This document shows, piece after piece, positions 23,615-33,213 of a stretch of DNA of 64,000 nucleotides. The translations under genes and the position numbers were made by a program. Origin of the DNA: Sipunculus nudus (taxonomy: Eukaryota > Annelida > Sipuncula > Golfingiida > Sipunculidae). The notes below the pieces were generated by a model that was not told the DNA's origin, ran no database searches, and saw only the letters and a program-made list of their open reading frames with translations. Where the stretch lies: assembly GCA_026874595.1 (NCBI GenBank), contig CM049313.1:35243159-35307158 (forward strand). Reading direction: 5' to 3'. The first letter of the stretch is position 1. The number at the start of each line of letters is the position of its first letter.

Positions 23615-24826
23615 ATGTCCCAAACCGGCACTGATCAAGCTGATCAGGGAGCCGGTGCCCTGAATGAAATGGAACTGTTGCAGAGGCAGGTTGAGCAGAT
23701 GCAAGCTCTTCTTCAAAGAGCAGGAATTGATCCACGTCAGCAAAGTGCCCCTCCAAGTGCTAGCCCTCCATTGAGAAGGACTGAGAGGGATGATCCAGTC
23801 CCAACTCGTGTAGTTTATACTCAGAGAAAACTGTCTAAATTTGCTGGAGAGAGAGGCAAATTAGAGGACTGGGTCTTAGAGGCCAAAAGTGCTCTTAGAG
23901 CCCAAGGTGTACAGGGACAGGAAGCTGTTGAGTTTTTATTAGGCCATTTGGAGGGTCCAGCGAAAAGTGAAATACGATATGCTCCTGATTCAGAGAAGGT
24001 TGATGCAGCCGCGGTATTTACTCTTCTTCAGGAAGCATTTGGTGAACGCTTGTCTGCATCTCAGCTGTTAGATAGCTTCTATGGAAGGAAACAGCAGGAC
24101 AAAGAAACTTTGCGTGATTTCTCATATGGACTCATGAACCTTTTAGACAGAGCTCTGGGTCAGGACCCAGAAGCTGTGGCAAACAGGGACAAAACTCTTC
24201 GCGACAGGTTTGCCGAGCGAGTTCGTGATTCTGGACTAAGGAGGGAGTTAAAGAGACGCACTAGAGATCAGCCTGAAATCTCTTTTCGTGCATTAAGGGA
24301 GGAAGCTATTAGATGGGCGGAGGAAGACTTAGTTCAGCCCACACCGAAAACTGTTAGTTCATATAAGGTCAAAGCAGACGAACCCCCAAGTTCTTATGAG
24401 AAGAGTGAGGTCAGGAGATTACTAGAGGTAGTTGAAAAACAGCAGAAGTGCCATGAAGAGCTGCTTCAGAATCAGCAACAACTGCTAGAGCTCCTGCAGC
24501 ACCAAAATGTGGGAAACCAGAATCGCCAAATGTCCGAAAATACCGTTAGGAAGGATCAGTCAGAATCACCCCGAAAGTGTTTCTATTGCTCCTCAACGGA
24601 CCATCTAATCAGAAATTGTCCTAAACGTGTTGCTAGTAGAAGGGACAAGAAAGGGGCTAATCCAGATGCGAAGACTGCTGGTAACACAGGCAGTACCCCT
24701 AATGACACCCAGAACAACTCTATTCGGGGGAATCTTGCACCCCAGGCGACAGTTCTAGAGAATACGATTGGTGGTCGTCCATTGGTTACAGCGAGGGTGG
24801 AAGGCATCGAGTTGGAACGTTACTAG
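23615..24826 (+). CDS. gag: Ty3/Gypsy Gag polyprotein, unit 1
   Basis: 403 codons. The N-terminal third has a Gln-rich helix and a Pro/Ser linker. The centre (residues about 70-240) is a retrotransposon capsid-type domain with GERGKLEDWVLEAKSALRA and an EAFGERLSASQLLDSFY segment. Residues about 270-300 form a Gln/Glu-rich coiled coil. One CCHC zinc knuckle (CX2CX4HX4C) sits at residues 322-335. Gag forms the cytoplasmic particle and packages the RNA. Its last 120 nt overlap the open pol frame, which lies at -1 relative to gag. It differs from unit 2 at one residue I noticed (Ala versus Pro in the first 40 residues). Intact and probably expressible from LTR 1. Confidence 0.92.
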   Translation: MSQTGTDQADQGAGALNEMELLQRQVEQMQALLQRAGIDPRQQSAPPSASPPLRRTERDDPVPTRVVYTQRKLSKFAGERGKLEDWVLEAKSALRAQGVQGQEAVEFLLGHLEGPAKSEIRYAPDSEKVDAAAVFTLLQEAFGERLSASQLLDSFYGRKQQDKETLRDFSYGLMNLLDRALGQDPEAVANRDKTLRDRFAERVRDSGLRRELKRRTRDQPEISFRALREEAIRWAEEDLVQPTPKTVSSYKVKADEPPSSYEKSEVRRLLEVVEKQQKCHEELLQNQQQLLELLQHQNVGNQNRQMSENTVRKDQSESPRKCFYCSSTDHLIRNCPKRVASRRDKKGANPDAKTAGNTGSTPNDTQNNSIRGNLAPQATVLENTIGGRPLVTARVEGIELERY

Positions 24827-27800
24827 ATACCGGGTCTATGGTTTCTACAATGACTGATAATTTCTTCCACAGATACATTGAAAGGGAAGACACCCAACTA
24901 AGAGATAAGTGGGTACAGGTTACTGCTGCAAACGGACTAGAGGTACCCTACCAGGGTATTGTCACAGTAAACATGGAGATTGATGGCCAGCGGATAGAGG
25001 ATTGTGGAGTACTAGTAGTCAGTAGAACTTCAGAGGAAGTTACAGAGACCCCGGTCCTGTTAGGTATGAACGTGATCTCACAGGTTCCACGCTTCTCCGG
25101 GATCTTGTGTGAGCCCAAGGCCAAGTTTATACGTATTGCTGGGATGGAAGCCATTACGATCCCCAAGTCAAGTTCCTGTGAGATAGCCGCCATAGCGCCT
25201 CGTTGGAACATGGTTGGATGTGTGGAGGGATTCTCCCAACCTGTGAAGGGGGCAGTTACTGTCACACCAGCATTAGTCACGGTCGGAGGTGGTAAATTAC
25301 CAATAAGAGTCATGAATATGACTAGTAGGGATGTCACATTGTCCCCAGGGACAAGGATTGGCACCATTTCCCGTGTCAAGGATATACAGAGCGGGTTGAG
25401 TAAAGTTGACGTCACTTTTGAGGATAGGAGAGTGCACCTCAGCCAGATAAGTGGAAAGCCCAGGGAGGACAGAGCTGATAGAGATATCCTTGATCTCGGG
25501 ATTGTACATGGATCAGAGGAGGAGAGAAAGGGACTATTACAGATACTCAATAGACACAGTGAAGTTGTTATGAAGGCGGGGGATGCTGTTGGTTGTACTA
25601 ACCTCTTAACACACATGATCAAGACAACAGATGACCTTCCAGTGTCTCAACCTTACAGACGTATTCCGCCACACCAGTGGGAGGAAGTTCGACAGCATTT
25701 GAAGGAGCTCTGTGAGCAAGGCATTATTAAACGGTCGGTGTCAAATTATGCCTCCCCAGTAGTCCTTGTGAGGAAGTCATCAGGCAGTTTACGACTTTGT
25801 GTGGACTACCGCCAGCTGAACAAGAAAGTGCGCAGAGATGCTTTTCCTCTGCCGAGGATGAATGAAATCTTAGACTCTCTGCATGGGGCCAAATATTTTA
25901 GCACTTTGGACTTAGCGTCCGCCTACAACCAGATCGAGGTTGCTGAAGAAGACAGACATAAGACAGCTTTTACAACCCCAATGGGCCTATATGAATTCAT
26001 CAGGATGCCTTTCGGACTGTCTAACAGTCCAGCCACGTTCCAGAGGCTCATGACCACAATATTCCAGGATGACATTCTTAACACCATGTTTGTATATCTG
26101 GACGATATAATCGTGTATGGGCGAACCGTGGATGAACACCTCAAAAGACTCGAGGAGGTACTGAGTAAATTGAGCAGATTTGGCCTGAAGTTGAAGTTAA
26201 ACAAGTGCTCTTTTTTGTGTAGGGAAGTAAGTTTCCTGGGACACTTAGTATCCGGGGACGGAGTGCGTCCTAACCCAGATAGAATAGCAGCTGTGAAACA
26301 GTGGCCTAAACCTACGACAGTTAAAGAGCTTAGAAGCTTCCTTGGTTTTTGCCAATTCTACCAGCGGTTTGTGCCAGGCTTTGCTAAAATAGCATCAGTT
26401 CTTCATAAGTTAGTAGCGGAAAGTTCAAAGGGGAATTATGGACATCGGAAGCCCAGACGTATTGTGATCACTAATCATTGGGATACTAAACATACTGAGG
26501 CCTTTGAGCGACTGAAGGAGAAACTGACCATGACCCCAATACTGGCATACCCTGATTTTAACCTTCCTTTCGTCCTGGAGGTTGATGCGTCGTTGCGTGG
26601 CTTAGGAGCCATCCTTAGTCAAAACCAGAATGGCAGGAACAGGGTTATCTCGTTTGCTAGCCGAGGATTGAGAGGTGCAGAAAGAAATCCAGCTACTTAC
26701 AGTGCAAAACGACTGGAGCTCCTGGCACTTAAATGGGCAATATGCGACAAATTTAGAGAATACCTGGAAGGGGCACAGTTCATCGTCTTTACAGACCATA
26801 ACCCCTTAACTCATCTATTTACACAGAATAAACTGCCCGCAACTGAGCAACGTTGGGCCTCAGCTTTAGCCAGTTTTGATTTTGAAATCAGATACAAGCC
26901 AGGCCGTAACAACCAAGCCACAGATGCCCTGTCAAGGTTAGAGGACAGACCATGGGATACTCAAAGTGGCACTGTGTCAGCCATGTGTGCGAAGGTAGCA
27001 GATTCTACCAAGGTTCCAATAACACTGATGTGTCAAGTTTCAAAAGACGCCACCGATGGGGAGGTAGGTGAAGCTGGACCAAATTCTCCGAATGGAGTAG
27101 CAACTGGTTGGTCTGGTTATAGCCCATCAACCTTGAGCATGATGCAGAAGCGAGATTTGACCATACAACCAGTGTTCGAGGCATGGAAGAAAGGCAAGAA
27201 GCCAGCCTTATCGGTACGGCGTAAATTATGTCAAGATACCCAAAGATTGTTACGTCAGTGGGACAAGTTCATGGAGCGTGACAATGTTCTTTATCGTGTG
27301 ATTGATGATCCACATCATGGCAGGCTTGAACAGTTTGTAGTGCCTGAGGTGATGCGAGAGGAGTTTCTAAAAATTTGTCATCAAAAGCACGGTCATCAGG
27401 GTATTGATAGAACAGAGAGTTTGTTAAGGATGAGATGCTATTGGCCTGGGATGCACAAGTCTGTGACTGATTGGCTATCGAAATGCGACAGATGTGCCTT
27501 AGCTAAAAGAGAAAAGGTTCGCACACCTTTAGGACACCTTCTAGCGTCGGCCCCCCTCGAGGTCGTTGCTATGGACTTCACCTTACTGGAACCAGCTTCA
27601 GATGGGAGGGAGTCAGTGCTGGTGCTGACCGATGTCTTCACCAAGTGGACTGTGGCTATCCCCACCCGGGATCAGCGAGCTGTAACAGTGGCCAAGGCAC
27701 TTACCAAGCACTGGTTTAATAGGTTTGGTGCCCCAGCCCGCTTACATTCGGATCAGGGGCGGGACTTTGAGTCTCAGGTAATTCGCCACCTTTGCGAACT

Positions 27801-28761
27801 GTATGGGATAGCACAATCCCGGACCACGGCCTACCATCCTCAGGGAAACGGCCAAGTGGAACGTTTCAACAGAACGCTCCACGATCTCCTCCGTTCTTTG
27901 ACACCACACCAGAGAAGAAGGTGGCCTGAGTATTTGGACGACCTGGTCTTTGCTTATAACACCACACCGCACGCATCGACGGGAGTGTCACCTTTCAAAC
28001 TAATGTTCGGACGCGACCCAAGATTGGCTCTGGACCGTCTGTTAGGGGACAAACCAGAAGAAGTCACTCCAACCTATGATGCTTGGTTGTCAATGCATAT
28101 TAAACGACTTGCTGATATGTACCTTCACGTGAACCAAAGATTACAACAAAATGCTGATCGAAGGAAAGAATTTTATGACAAGGGAGCGAAGTCGAGTCCT
28201 CTTCAAATTGGTGATAAAGTTTACCGTAGGCATCACGGGAAAGGTCGACAAAAGTGCCAAGATGCATATAGACCAGAGACGTACACTATCGTGGATAGGA
28301 ACAAGGATATAGATATCTATAAGATTCAGAGAGAGGGAGAAGCTGCTCTCTCTAAGTGGTATAACAGGGTAGAATTTAAAGCATGTCCACCCAAGGACAG
28401 CATCCACGAGAGCCTTTGGGATTTTGAACCACAGGTCGAGGACCAGAGTCCCGATGTCATACATAATGAGAGCGAAAGCGAGGATAGTGACCAAGAGGTC
28501 CTCATTCAGGATTTGTTACCTAGAGCACCTACGGGTGATATGCCTATCCAGGGGGTAGATAGCTGTGATGAACAAACCCCACTTCAGGGTTCAGCGAGTC
28601 AAGACCTGTCAGTTAGAAGGTCGACCCGTGTAACTAAAGGCATGCATTCTAATCCTGGCCATTGGCCACGGTCTGTGTCACAGTTAATGTTACATACATC
28701 TGAGTCTGCAGTACAAGACTTAGCGAGCACAAATCATGATGTAGCAGTAATATGGGTCTAA
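24706..28761 (+). CDS. pol: Ty3/Gypsy Pol (protease-RT-RNase H-integrase), unit 1, intact
   Basis: The frame opens after a TGA at 24703-24705; the first Met is at 24838 (1307 codons from there). The protease active site LLDTGS lies just before that Met, in the part overlapping gag, so Pol is most likely made by a -1 shift rather than from the Met. Counting from the Met: reverse transcriptase around residues 270-450 with YLDD at 420-423; RNase H from about 575 (catalytic Asp 583, later TDHNPLTHLF); integrase zinc finger HX3H...CX2C around 851-890; integrase triad Asp913, Asp972, Glu1008, with the 35-residue D-E gap typical of retroviral integrases. An acidic tail of about 150 residues follows. 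All catalytic residues are present. No env frame follows; the stop at 28759-28761 is about 165 bp before LTR 2. Confidence 0.93.
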   Translation, partial: HPEQLYSGESCTPGDSSREYDWWSSIGYSEGGRHRVGTLLDTGSMVSTMTDNFFHRYIEREDTQLRDKWVQVTAANGLEVPYQGIVTVNMEIDGQRIEDCGVLVVSRTSEEVTETPVLLGMNVISQVPRFSGILCEPKAKFIRIAGMEAITIPKSSSCEIAAIAPRWNMVGCVEGFSQPVKGAVTVTPALVTVGGGKLPIRVMNMTSRDVTLSPGTRIGTISRVKDIQSGLSKVDVTFEDRRVHLSQISGKPREDRADRDILDLGIVHGSEEERKGLLQILNRHSEVVMKAGDAVGCTNLLTHMIKTTDDLPVSQPYRRIPPHQWEEVRQHLKELCEQGIIKRSVSNYASPVVLVRKSSGSLRLCVDYRQLNKKVRRDAFPLPRMNEILDSLHGAKYFSTLDLASAYNQIEVAEEDRHKTAFTTPMGLYEFIRMPFGLSNSPATFQRLMTTIFQDDILNTMFVYLDDIIVYGRTVDEHLKRLEEVLSKLSRFGLKLKLNKCSFLCREVSFLGHLVSGDGVRPNPDRIAAVKQWPKPTTVKELRSFLGFCQFYQRFVPGFAKIASVLHKLVAESSKGNYGHRKPRRIVITNHWDTKHTEAFERLKEKLTMTPILAYPDFNLPFVLEVDASLRGLGAILSQNQNGRNRVISFASRGLRGAERNPATYSAKRLELLALKWAICDKFREYLEGAQFIVFTDHNPLTHLFTQNKLPATEQRWASALASFDFEIRYKPGRNNQATDALSRLEDRPWDTQSGTVSAMCAKVADSTKVPITLMCQVSKDATDGEVGEAGPNSPNGVATGWSGYSPSTLSMMQKRDLTIQPVFEAWKKGKKPALSVRRKLCQDTQRLLRQWDKFMERDNVLYRVIDDPHHGRLEQFVVPEVMREEFLKICHQKHGHQGIDRTESLLRMRCYWPGMHKSVTDWLSKCDRCALAKREKVRTPLGHLLASAPLEVVAMDFTLLEPASDGRESVLVLTDVFTKWTVAIPTRDQRAVTVAKALTKHWFNRFGAPARLHSDQGRDFESQVIRHLCELYGIAQSRTTAYHPQGNGQVERFNRTLHDLLRSLTPHQRRRWPEYLDDLVFAYNTTPHASTGVSPFKLMFGRDPRLALDRLLGDKPEEVTPTYDAWLSMHIKRLADMYLHVNQRLQQNADRRKEFYDKGAKSSPLQIGDKVYRRHHGKGRQKCQDAYRPETYTIVDRNKDIDIYKIQREGEAALSKWYNRVEFKACPPKDSIHESLWDFEPQVEDQSPDVIHNESESEDSDQEVLIQDLLPRAPTGDMPIQGVDSCDEQTPLQGSASQDLSVRRSTRVTKGMHSNPGHWPRSVSQLMLHTSESAVQDLASTNHDVAVIWV

Positions 28762-28911
28762 GACAGTTTTATTGGTCATGTATATGATTTCTGATCTATC
28801 TTTTACATTGCTAGTTTTGAAGGTATAGGACAGCTTACCGTAGGGTTAAGATAAATCACCACTCATGTTATCTGTACAAGTATGGTAGTGTTGGATGTAT
28901 GAAGATAACAC

Positions 28912-28925
28912 GAAGGGGGTGCGGG
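28912..28925 (+). other. Polypurine tract, unit 1
   Basis: GAAGGGGGTGCGGG directly before LTR 2, the usual site for plus-strand priming. The identical tract at 37299-37312 precedes LTR 3. Confidence 0.8.
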
Positions 28926-30192
28926 TGTAACCGGACGATGTCGGTACATAATTTAGTTTTTTTTATACATTATTTGGGATAAGTACGGTTTTTGACTAGT
29001 CTTTACGGTAGTTGCATTCAACGCACCAGCTACGTCATCCACCATGTTTTACTTGTATGGAGCTAGGACCGCGCCCTGCTGAGTTGAATTACCGACGTTA
29101 CAGGTGATGATATGTGTAGAGCAATGCAGAGAATGGTCCAGGTGTATTTCTGTAGTCTTCTGATCAGTTGTATCTCCATAGTAATTAGGGGCATGAGTTT
29201 AGTTTTATCTAGTCAGAGCCCAGATGGGCCCGCCATGTTCGGAGACGAGATCTGAGGTACTTTATAACATCTTACTCTTTAGTTATTCAGAATTATGACG
29301 CGTATGAGAGAAAACCTGTGTTATCATGTGAGATTAATTGTTTGGCAATACTGTGAATCTAGGCCACAGAGTTAACACCGTGTATCGGCGCAATTAAGGA
29401 ATCTTGACTTTTGTACATGCGCCCGATAGATGGCGCCACTGGTTGCAAATGGCATCTTGTACTGTTGTAAAGCCCCTGTTTATCTTCCTGACGCAATTCT
29501 GGTATTTGTTGAGAATTAGTATGAACTAAAGGCTCACCAGTTTGTGTATAATAGGAGAATCCATTGAGTATCACTTAAGATAGTGTTTCTAAGGTTTAAA
29601 TTACTTATATGCACAGGGTTAATTTTAGGAAATATATCCCATACCCGTCTTGCATGAGATTAAGTCGGATGTAAGGGTCTGTTGATATTTCAGTGTATAA
29701 GTCCATTTAGTGAGATGGATGGTTTTATTATTTAGAAGTTATTTCTACCATGCGATGCATATTATTTTCTTTTTATTATTTCACAATACAGAGTTGATAG
29801 CTACTTATGTGTTCGTTAATACCCATTCTTACCTATACGGATGCACATATTATGTTGCCTTGTAATTTCTCACTGTAGATAACTGTTTGAGTAGGCATAG
29901 TAAATATATGAACCAGAACTGTACGGATATCAGTCTAATGTGAGGAGTTATCACCTGTATGTTTTGTTTCTTTTAATATCTGATAGGGAATAATGTAAGA
30001 CCATACCTAGAGTATATATTGCCAATGTTGTATTTTCATGACATTGTCATTGTTTCGCTTATATGAGAGTTTTACTCTATTGTTTCAGATGGAAATACGC
30101 CAGCCACACACATATATTCACACCACATGTACTCATGGAAATAAAGTGAAGTTATGCCAAGTTGTGTCTTATTCGTAGTAAAACATACTACA
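28926..30192 (+). repeat. LTR 2 (shared middle LTR)
   Basis: Same length and ends as LTR 1. It serves as 3' LTR of unit 1 and 5' LTR of unit 2. It has two private substitutions against both outer LTRs: G at 29144 (A outside) and C at 29474 (G outside). It shares A at 29713 with LTR 3. Confidence 0.92.
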
Positions 30193-30198
30193 TCTTTC

Positions 30199-32001
30199 TG
30201 GTGGCAGCAGGTGGGATTTGGCATGATAATAAAGTGGCTGGCGGGTGATAGTGGCCTTCGATGAGACCAGGTGCAGTGAATGGTCACATTGTTTGGAGGA
30301 GCTGTATCTATTGGGACTGTGAACGACACTGGTTGTTTATAAGCCATCAGGTGATTACAGCTGTGTTGAGCTGATGAGTGGACTTGCAGCTGATAAAGCC
30401 ATCCAGGGGACTATGGCTGTATTAATGAATGGACTTTCCTATTATTAAAAAAAAAAAAAAAAAAACTTCAAGTGGCTGTTAATTTATACAGCATTTGGCG
30501 ATACTCACCTGATGCAGAGCTCTAGGACTATGATGATGTGTTAAGTTTTACAGGGAACTGTAAGTTGTATGGCATAAATACTAAGAAGTCCTGTTGACAC
30601 TTTTTATCTTCCTTTACCGAAAACAACAGTTGTGAACTATCCATTCCTTGGAAGTCTGTTTGATGGTCTACAAGGGGACTTTGTTTATAAATGTGGGAAC
30701 CTGCAGTATTATGGACTTGGTTACTTGTCATTAGTGGACTTGTGTATCAAACATTACAAGAACACCTGTCATTATTAATGGTCATCTCTTAAATACCTGC
30801 AGTTTGTATTTTATAACTGAGAAATGACAACCTATGCAGATGTGTATAATATTATTTTTGCTCAAGCTTATAGGGAGTGTAATGTATGGTGATACTGTTG
30901 CATGAATCCCGTTCATATTAAATATGGACTCCAGCCATTTATGTGTGATATAATTATCAGTTGTCAGAATTTTAAGTTGGTCCTTTGCTGATGGTTGATT
31001 ATACTAGGTGAAAAGAAAGAATCCTAGTTATTTCTTTTCTCCAGCCATTTGCTAACTGCTGTTGACATTAAACTGAGACAGGTGAGATAAGACAGTGGGT
31101 ATCTGGAATATGAATATATGCTACATGGTATTATATGTAGGTTTGGTTTTCTGAATACACAAGAACAATGTGATTAACAGAGAACGGGTATTTAACAACC
31201 TGATAAGTGAATAATTGGAACATGAATATGATACAGTACTTATCCAGTTTGAGTATCTGACTTTTGAATACATGTATTTTAATGATGTTCTTGTACATCA
31301 AGTGACATTGGGCCAAATTGGATATTTATGTGACCAGGTTTTGGTATCTCTTGCCAGTTTCATGTTTTGCTTTACATTTGGTTTTGTATAATGCTCATCA
31401 GAAGTAAGTGAATAAGACCAGGTATGTAAGACTGCATGATCATGTATTGGCAGAGTGTGAGACTAAAATATTTATTGTGTTTAACTCAAGTCATGGTTGA
31501 AATTGAGGTACCCAATTTGAATGTGTATTTGTTTTACTTTGCTGATTATTAGGGAATACACTCAAGTTGCTATGATGTTCATTGTTGCTTGTATAAGAAC
31601 AAAACAGGCATGTTAGTGGCCCTGTTGTGTAGATTGCCATAAGACATGAATGGTTATATGATTTTATGAGATTTTGTGTCCTGTTGTTGGCAGGGTTTTC
31701 CAGGTAAGGTTTGCTATGTTTGGAACTTCCCAGGGACACTGTGTTTGATATTGCAGAGAATACCTTGCTATTAAGACTTGATGTGATTGACTAGTACTAC
31801 ACACAGATTTGTTGGTATGTGCATGTTTATTTGCTACAACTGATTATTGATACCCTTATTGTGCAATGCTAATAGCATTTGTTATGTAGTAGAACTTCAT
31901 TGATGATATTCACTCAACAGTCTAAGAGATACTCCATATACTAGTTGACTGGTACTACGTTGTAACTTTCACATTGACAAGACTGTTTTGTATGTGATAA
32001 C
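30199..32001 (+). other. Primer-binding site and leader of unit 2
   Basis: The same tRNA-Leu-like site (TGGTGGCAGCAGGTGGGATT) then about 1.8 kb of leader. The A-run is 19 bases (30447-30465), one shorter than in unit 1, and one G is missing near 30650. Otherwise close to unit 1. Confidence 0.65.
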
Positions 32002-33213
32002 ATGTCCCAAACCGGCACTGATCAAGCTGATCAGGGAGCCGGTGCCCTGAATGAAATGGAACTGTTGCAGAGGCAGGTTGAGCAGATGCAAGCTCTTCTT
32101 CAAAGACCAGGAATTGATCCACGTCAGCAAAGTGCCCCTCCAAGTGCTAGCCCTCCATTGAGAAGGACTGAGAGGGATGATCCAGTCCCAACTCGTGTAG
32201 TTTATACTCAGAGAAAACTGTCTAAATTTGCTGGAGAGAGAGGCAAATTAGAGGACTGGGTCTTAGAGGCCAAAAGTGCTCTTAGAGCCCAAGGTGTACA
32301 GGGACAGGAAGCTGTTGAGTTTTTATTAGGCCATTTGGAGGGTCCAGCGAAAAGTGAAATACGATATGCTCCTGATTCAGAGAAGGTTGATGCAGCCGCG
32401 GTATTTACTCTTCTTCAGGAAGCATTTGGTGAACGCTTGTCTGCATCTCAGCTGTTAGATAGCTTCTATGGAAGGAAACAGCAGGACAAAGAAACCTTGC
32501 GTGATTTCTCATATGGACTCATGAACCTTTTAGACAGAGCTCTGGGTCAGGACCCAGAAGCTGTGGCAAACAGGGACAAAACTCTTCGCGACAGGTTTGC
32601 CGAGCGAGTTCGTGATTCTGGACTAAGGAGGGAGTTAAAGAGACGCACTAGAGATCAGCCTGAAATCTCTTTTCGTGCATTAAGGGAGGAAGCTATTAGA
32701 TGGGCGGAGGAAGACTTAGTTCAGCCCACACCGAAAACTGTTAGTTCATATAAGGTCAAAGCAGACGAACCCCCAAGTTCTTATGAGAAGAGTGAGGTCA
32801 GGAGATTACTAGAGGTAGTTGAAAAACAGCAGAAGTGCCATGAAGAGCTGCTTCAGAATCAGCAACAACTGCTAGAGCTCCTGCAGCACCAAAATGTGGG
32901 AAACCAGAATCGCCAAATGTCCGAAAATACCGTTAGGAAGGATCAGTCAGAATCACCCCGAAAGTGTTTCTATTGCTCCTCAACGGACCATCTAATCAGA
33001 AATTGTCCTAAACGTGTTGCTAGTAGAAGGGACAAGAAAGGGGCTAATCCAGATGCGAAGACTGCTGGTAACACAGGCAGTACCCCTAATGACACCCAGA
33101 ACAACTCTATTCGGGGGAATCTTGCACCCCAGGCGACAGTTCTAGAGAATACGATTGGTGGTCGTCCATTGGTTACAGCGAGGGTGGAAGGCATCGAGTT
33201 GGAACGTTACTAG
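32002..33213 (+). CDS. gag: Ty3/Gypsy Gag polyprotein, unit 2
   Basis: 403 codons, the same layout as unit 1: Gln-rich N-terminus, capsid-type core, coiled coil, single CCHC knuckle. Ala is replaced by Pro near residue 36 relative to unit 1. The frame is intact, so this copy could still make Gag even though its pol is interrupted. Confidence 0.92.
   Translation: MSQTGTDQADQGAGALNEMELLQRQVEQMQALLQRPGIDPRQQSAPPSASPPLRRTERDDPVPTRVVYTQRKLSKFAGERGKLEDWVLEAKSALRAQGVQGQEAVEFLLGHLEGPAKSEIRYAPDSEKVDAAAVFTLLQEAFGERLSASQLLDSFYGRKQQDKETLRDFSYGLMNLLDRALGQDPEAVANRDKTLRDRFAERVRDSGLRRELKRRTRDQPEISFRALREEAIRWAEEDLVQPTPKTVSSYKVKADEPPSSYEKSEVRRLLEVVEKQQKCHEELLQNQQQLLELLQHQNVGNQNRQMSENTVRKDQSESPRKCFYCSSTDHLIRNCPKRVASRRDKKGANPDAKTAGNTGSTPNDTQNNSIRGNLAPQATVLENTIGGRPLVTARVEGIELERY

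Noticed and set aside
24725-24733. CGGGGGAAT as a classical -1 slippery heptamer
   Set aside because: In the gag frame it does not fit X-XXY-YYZ; I keep the G-run only as a candidate.
24948-28494. Minus-strand frames of 65-224 codons inside pol
   Set aside because: Antisense shadows of a verified polyprotein; the same shadows appear in unit 2.
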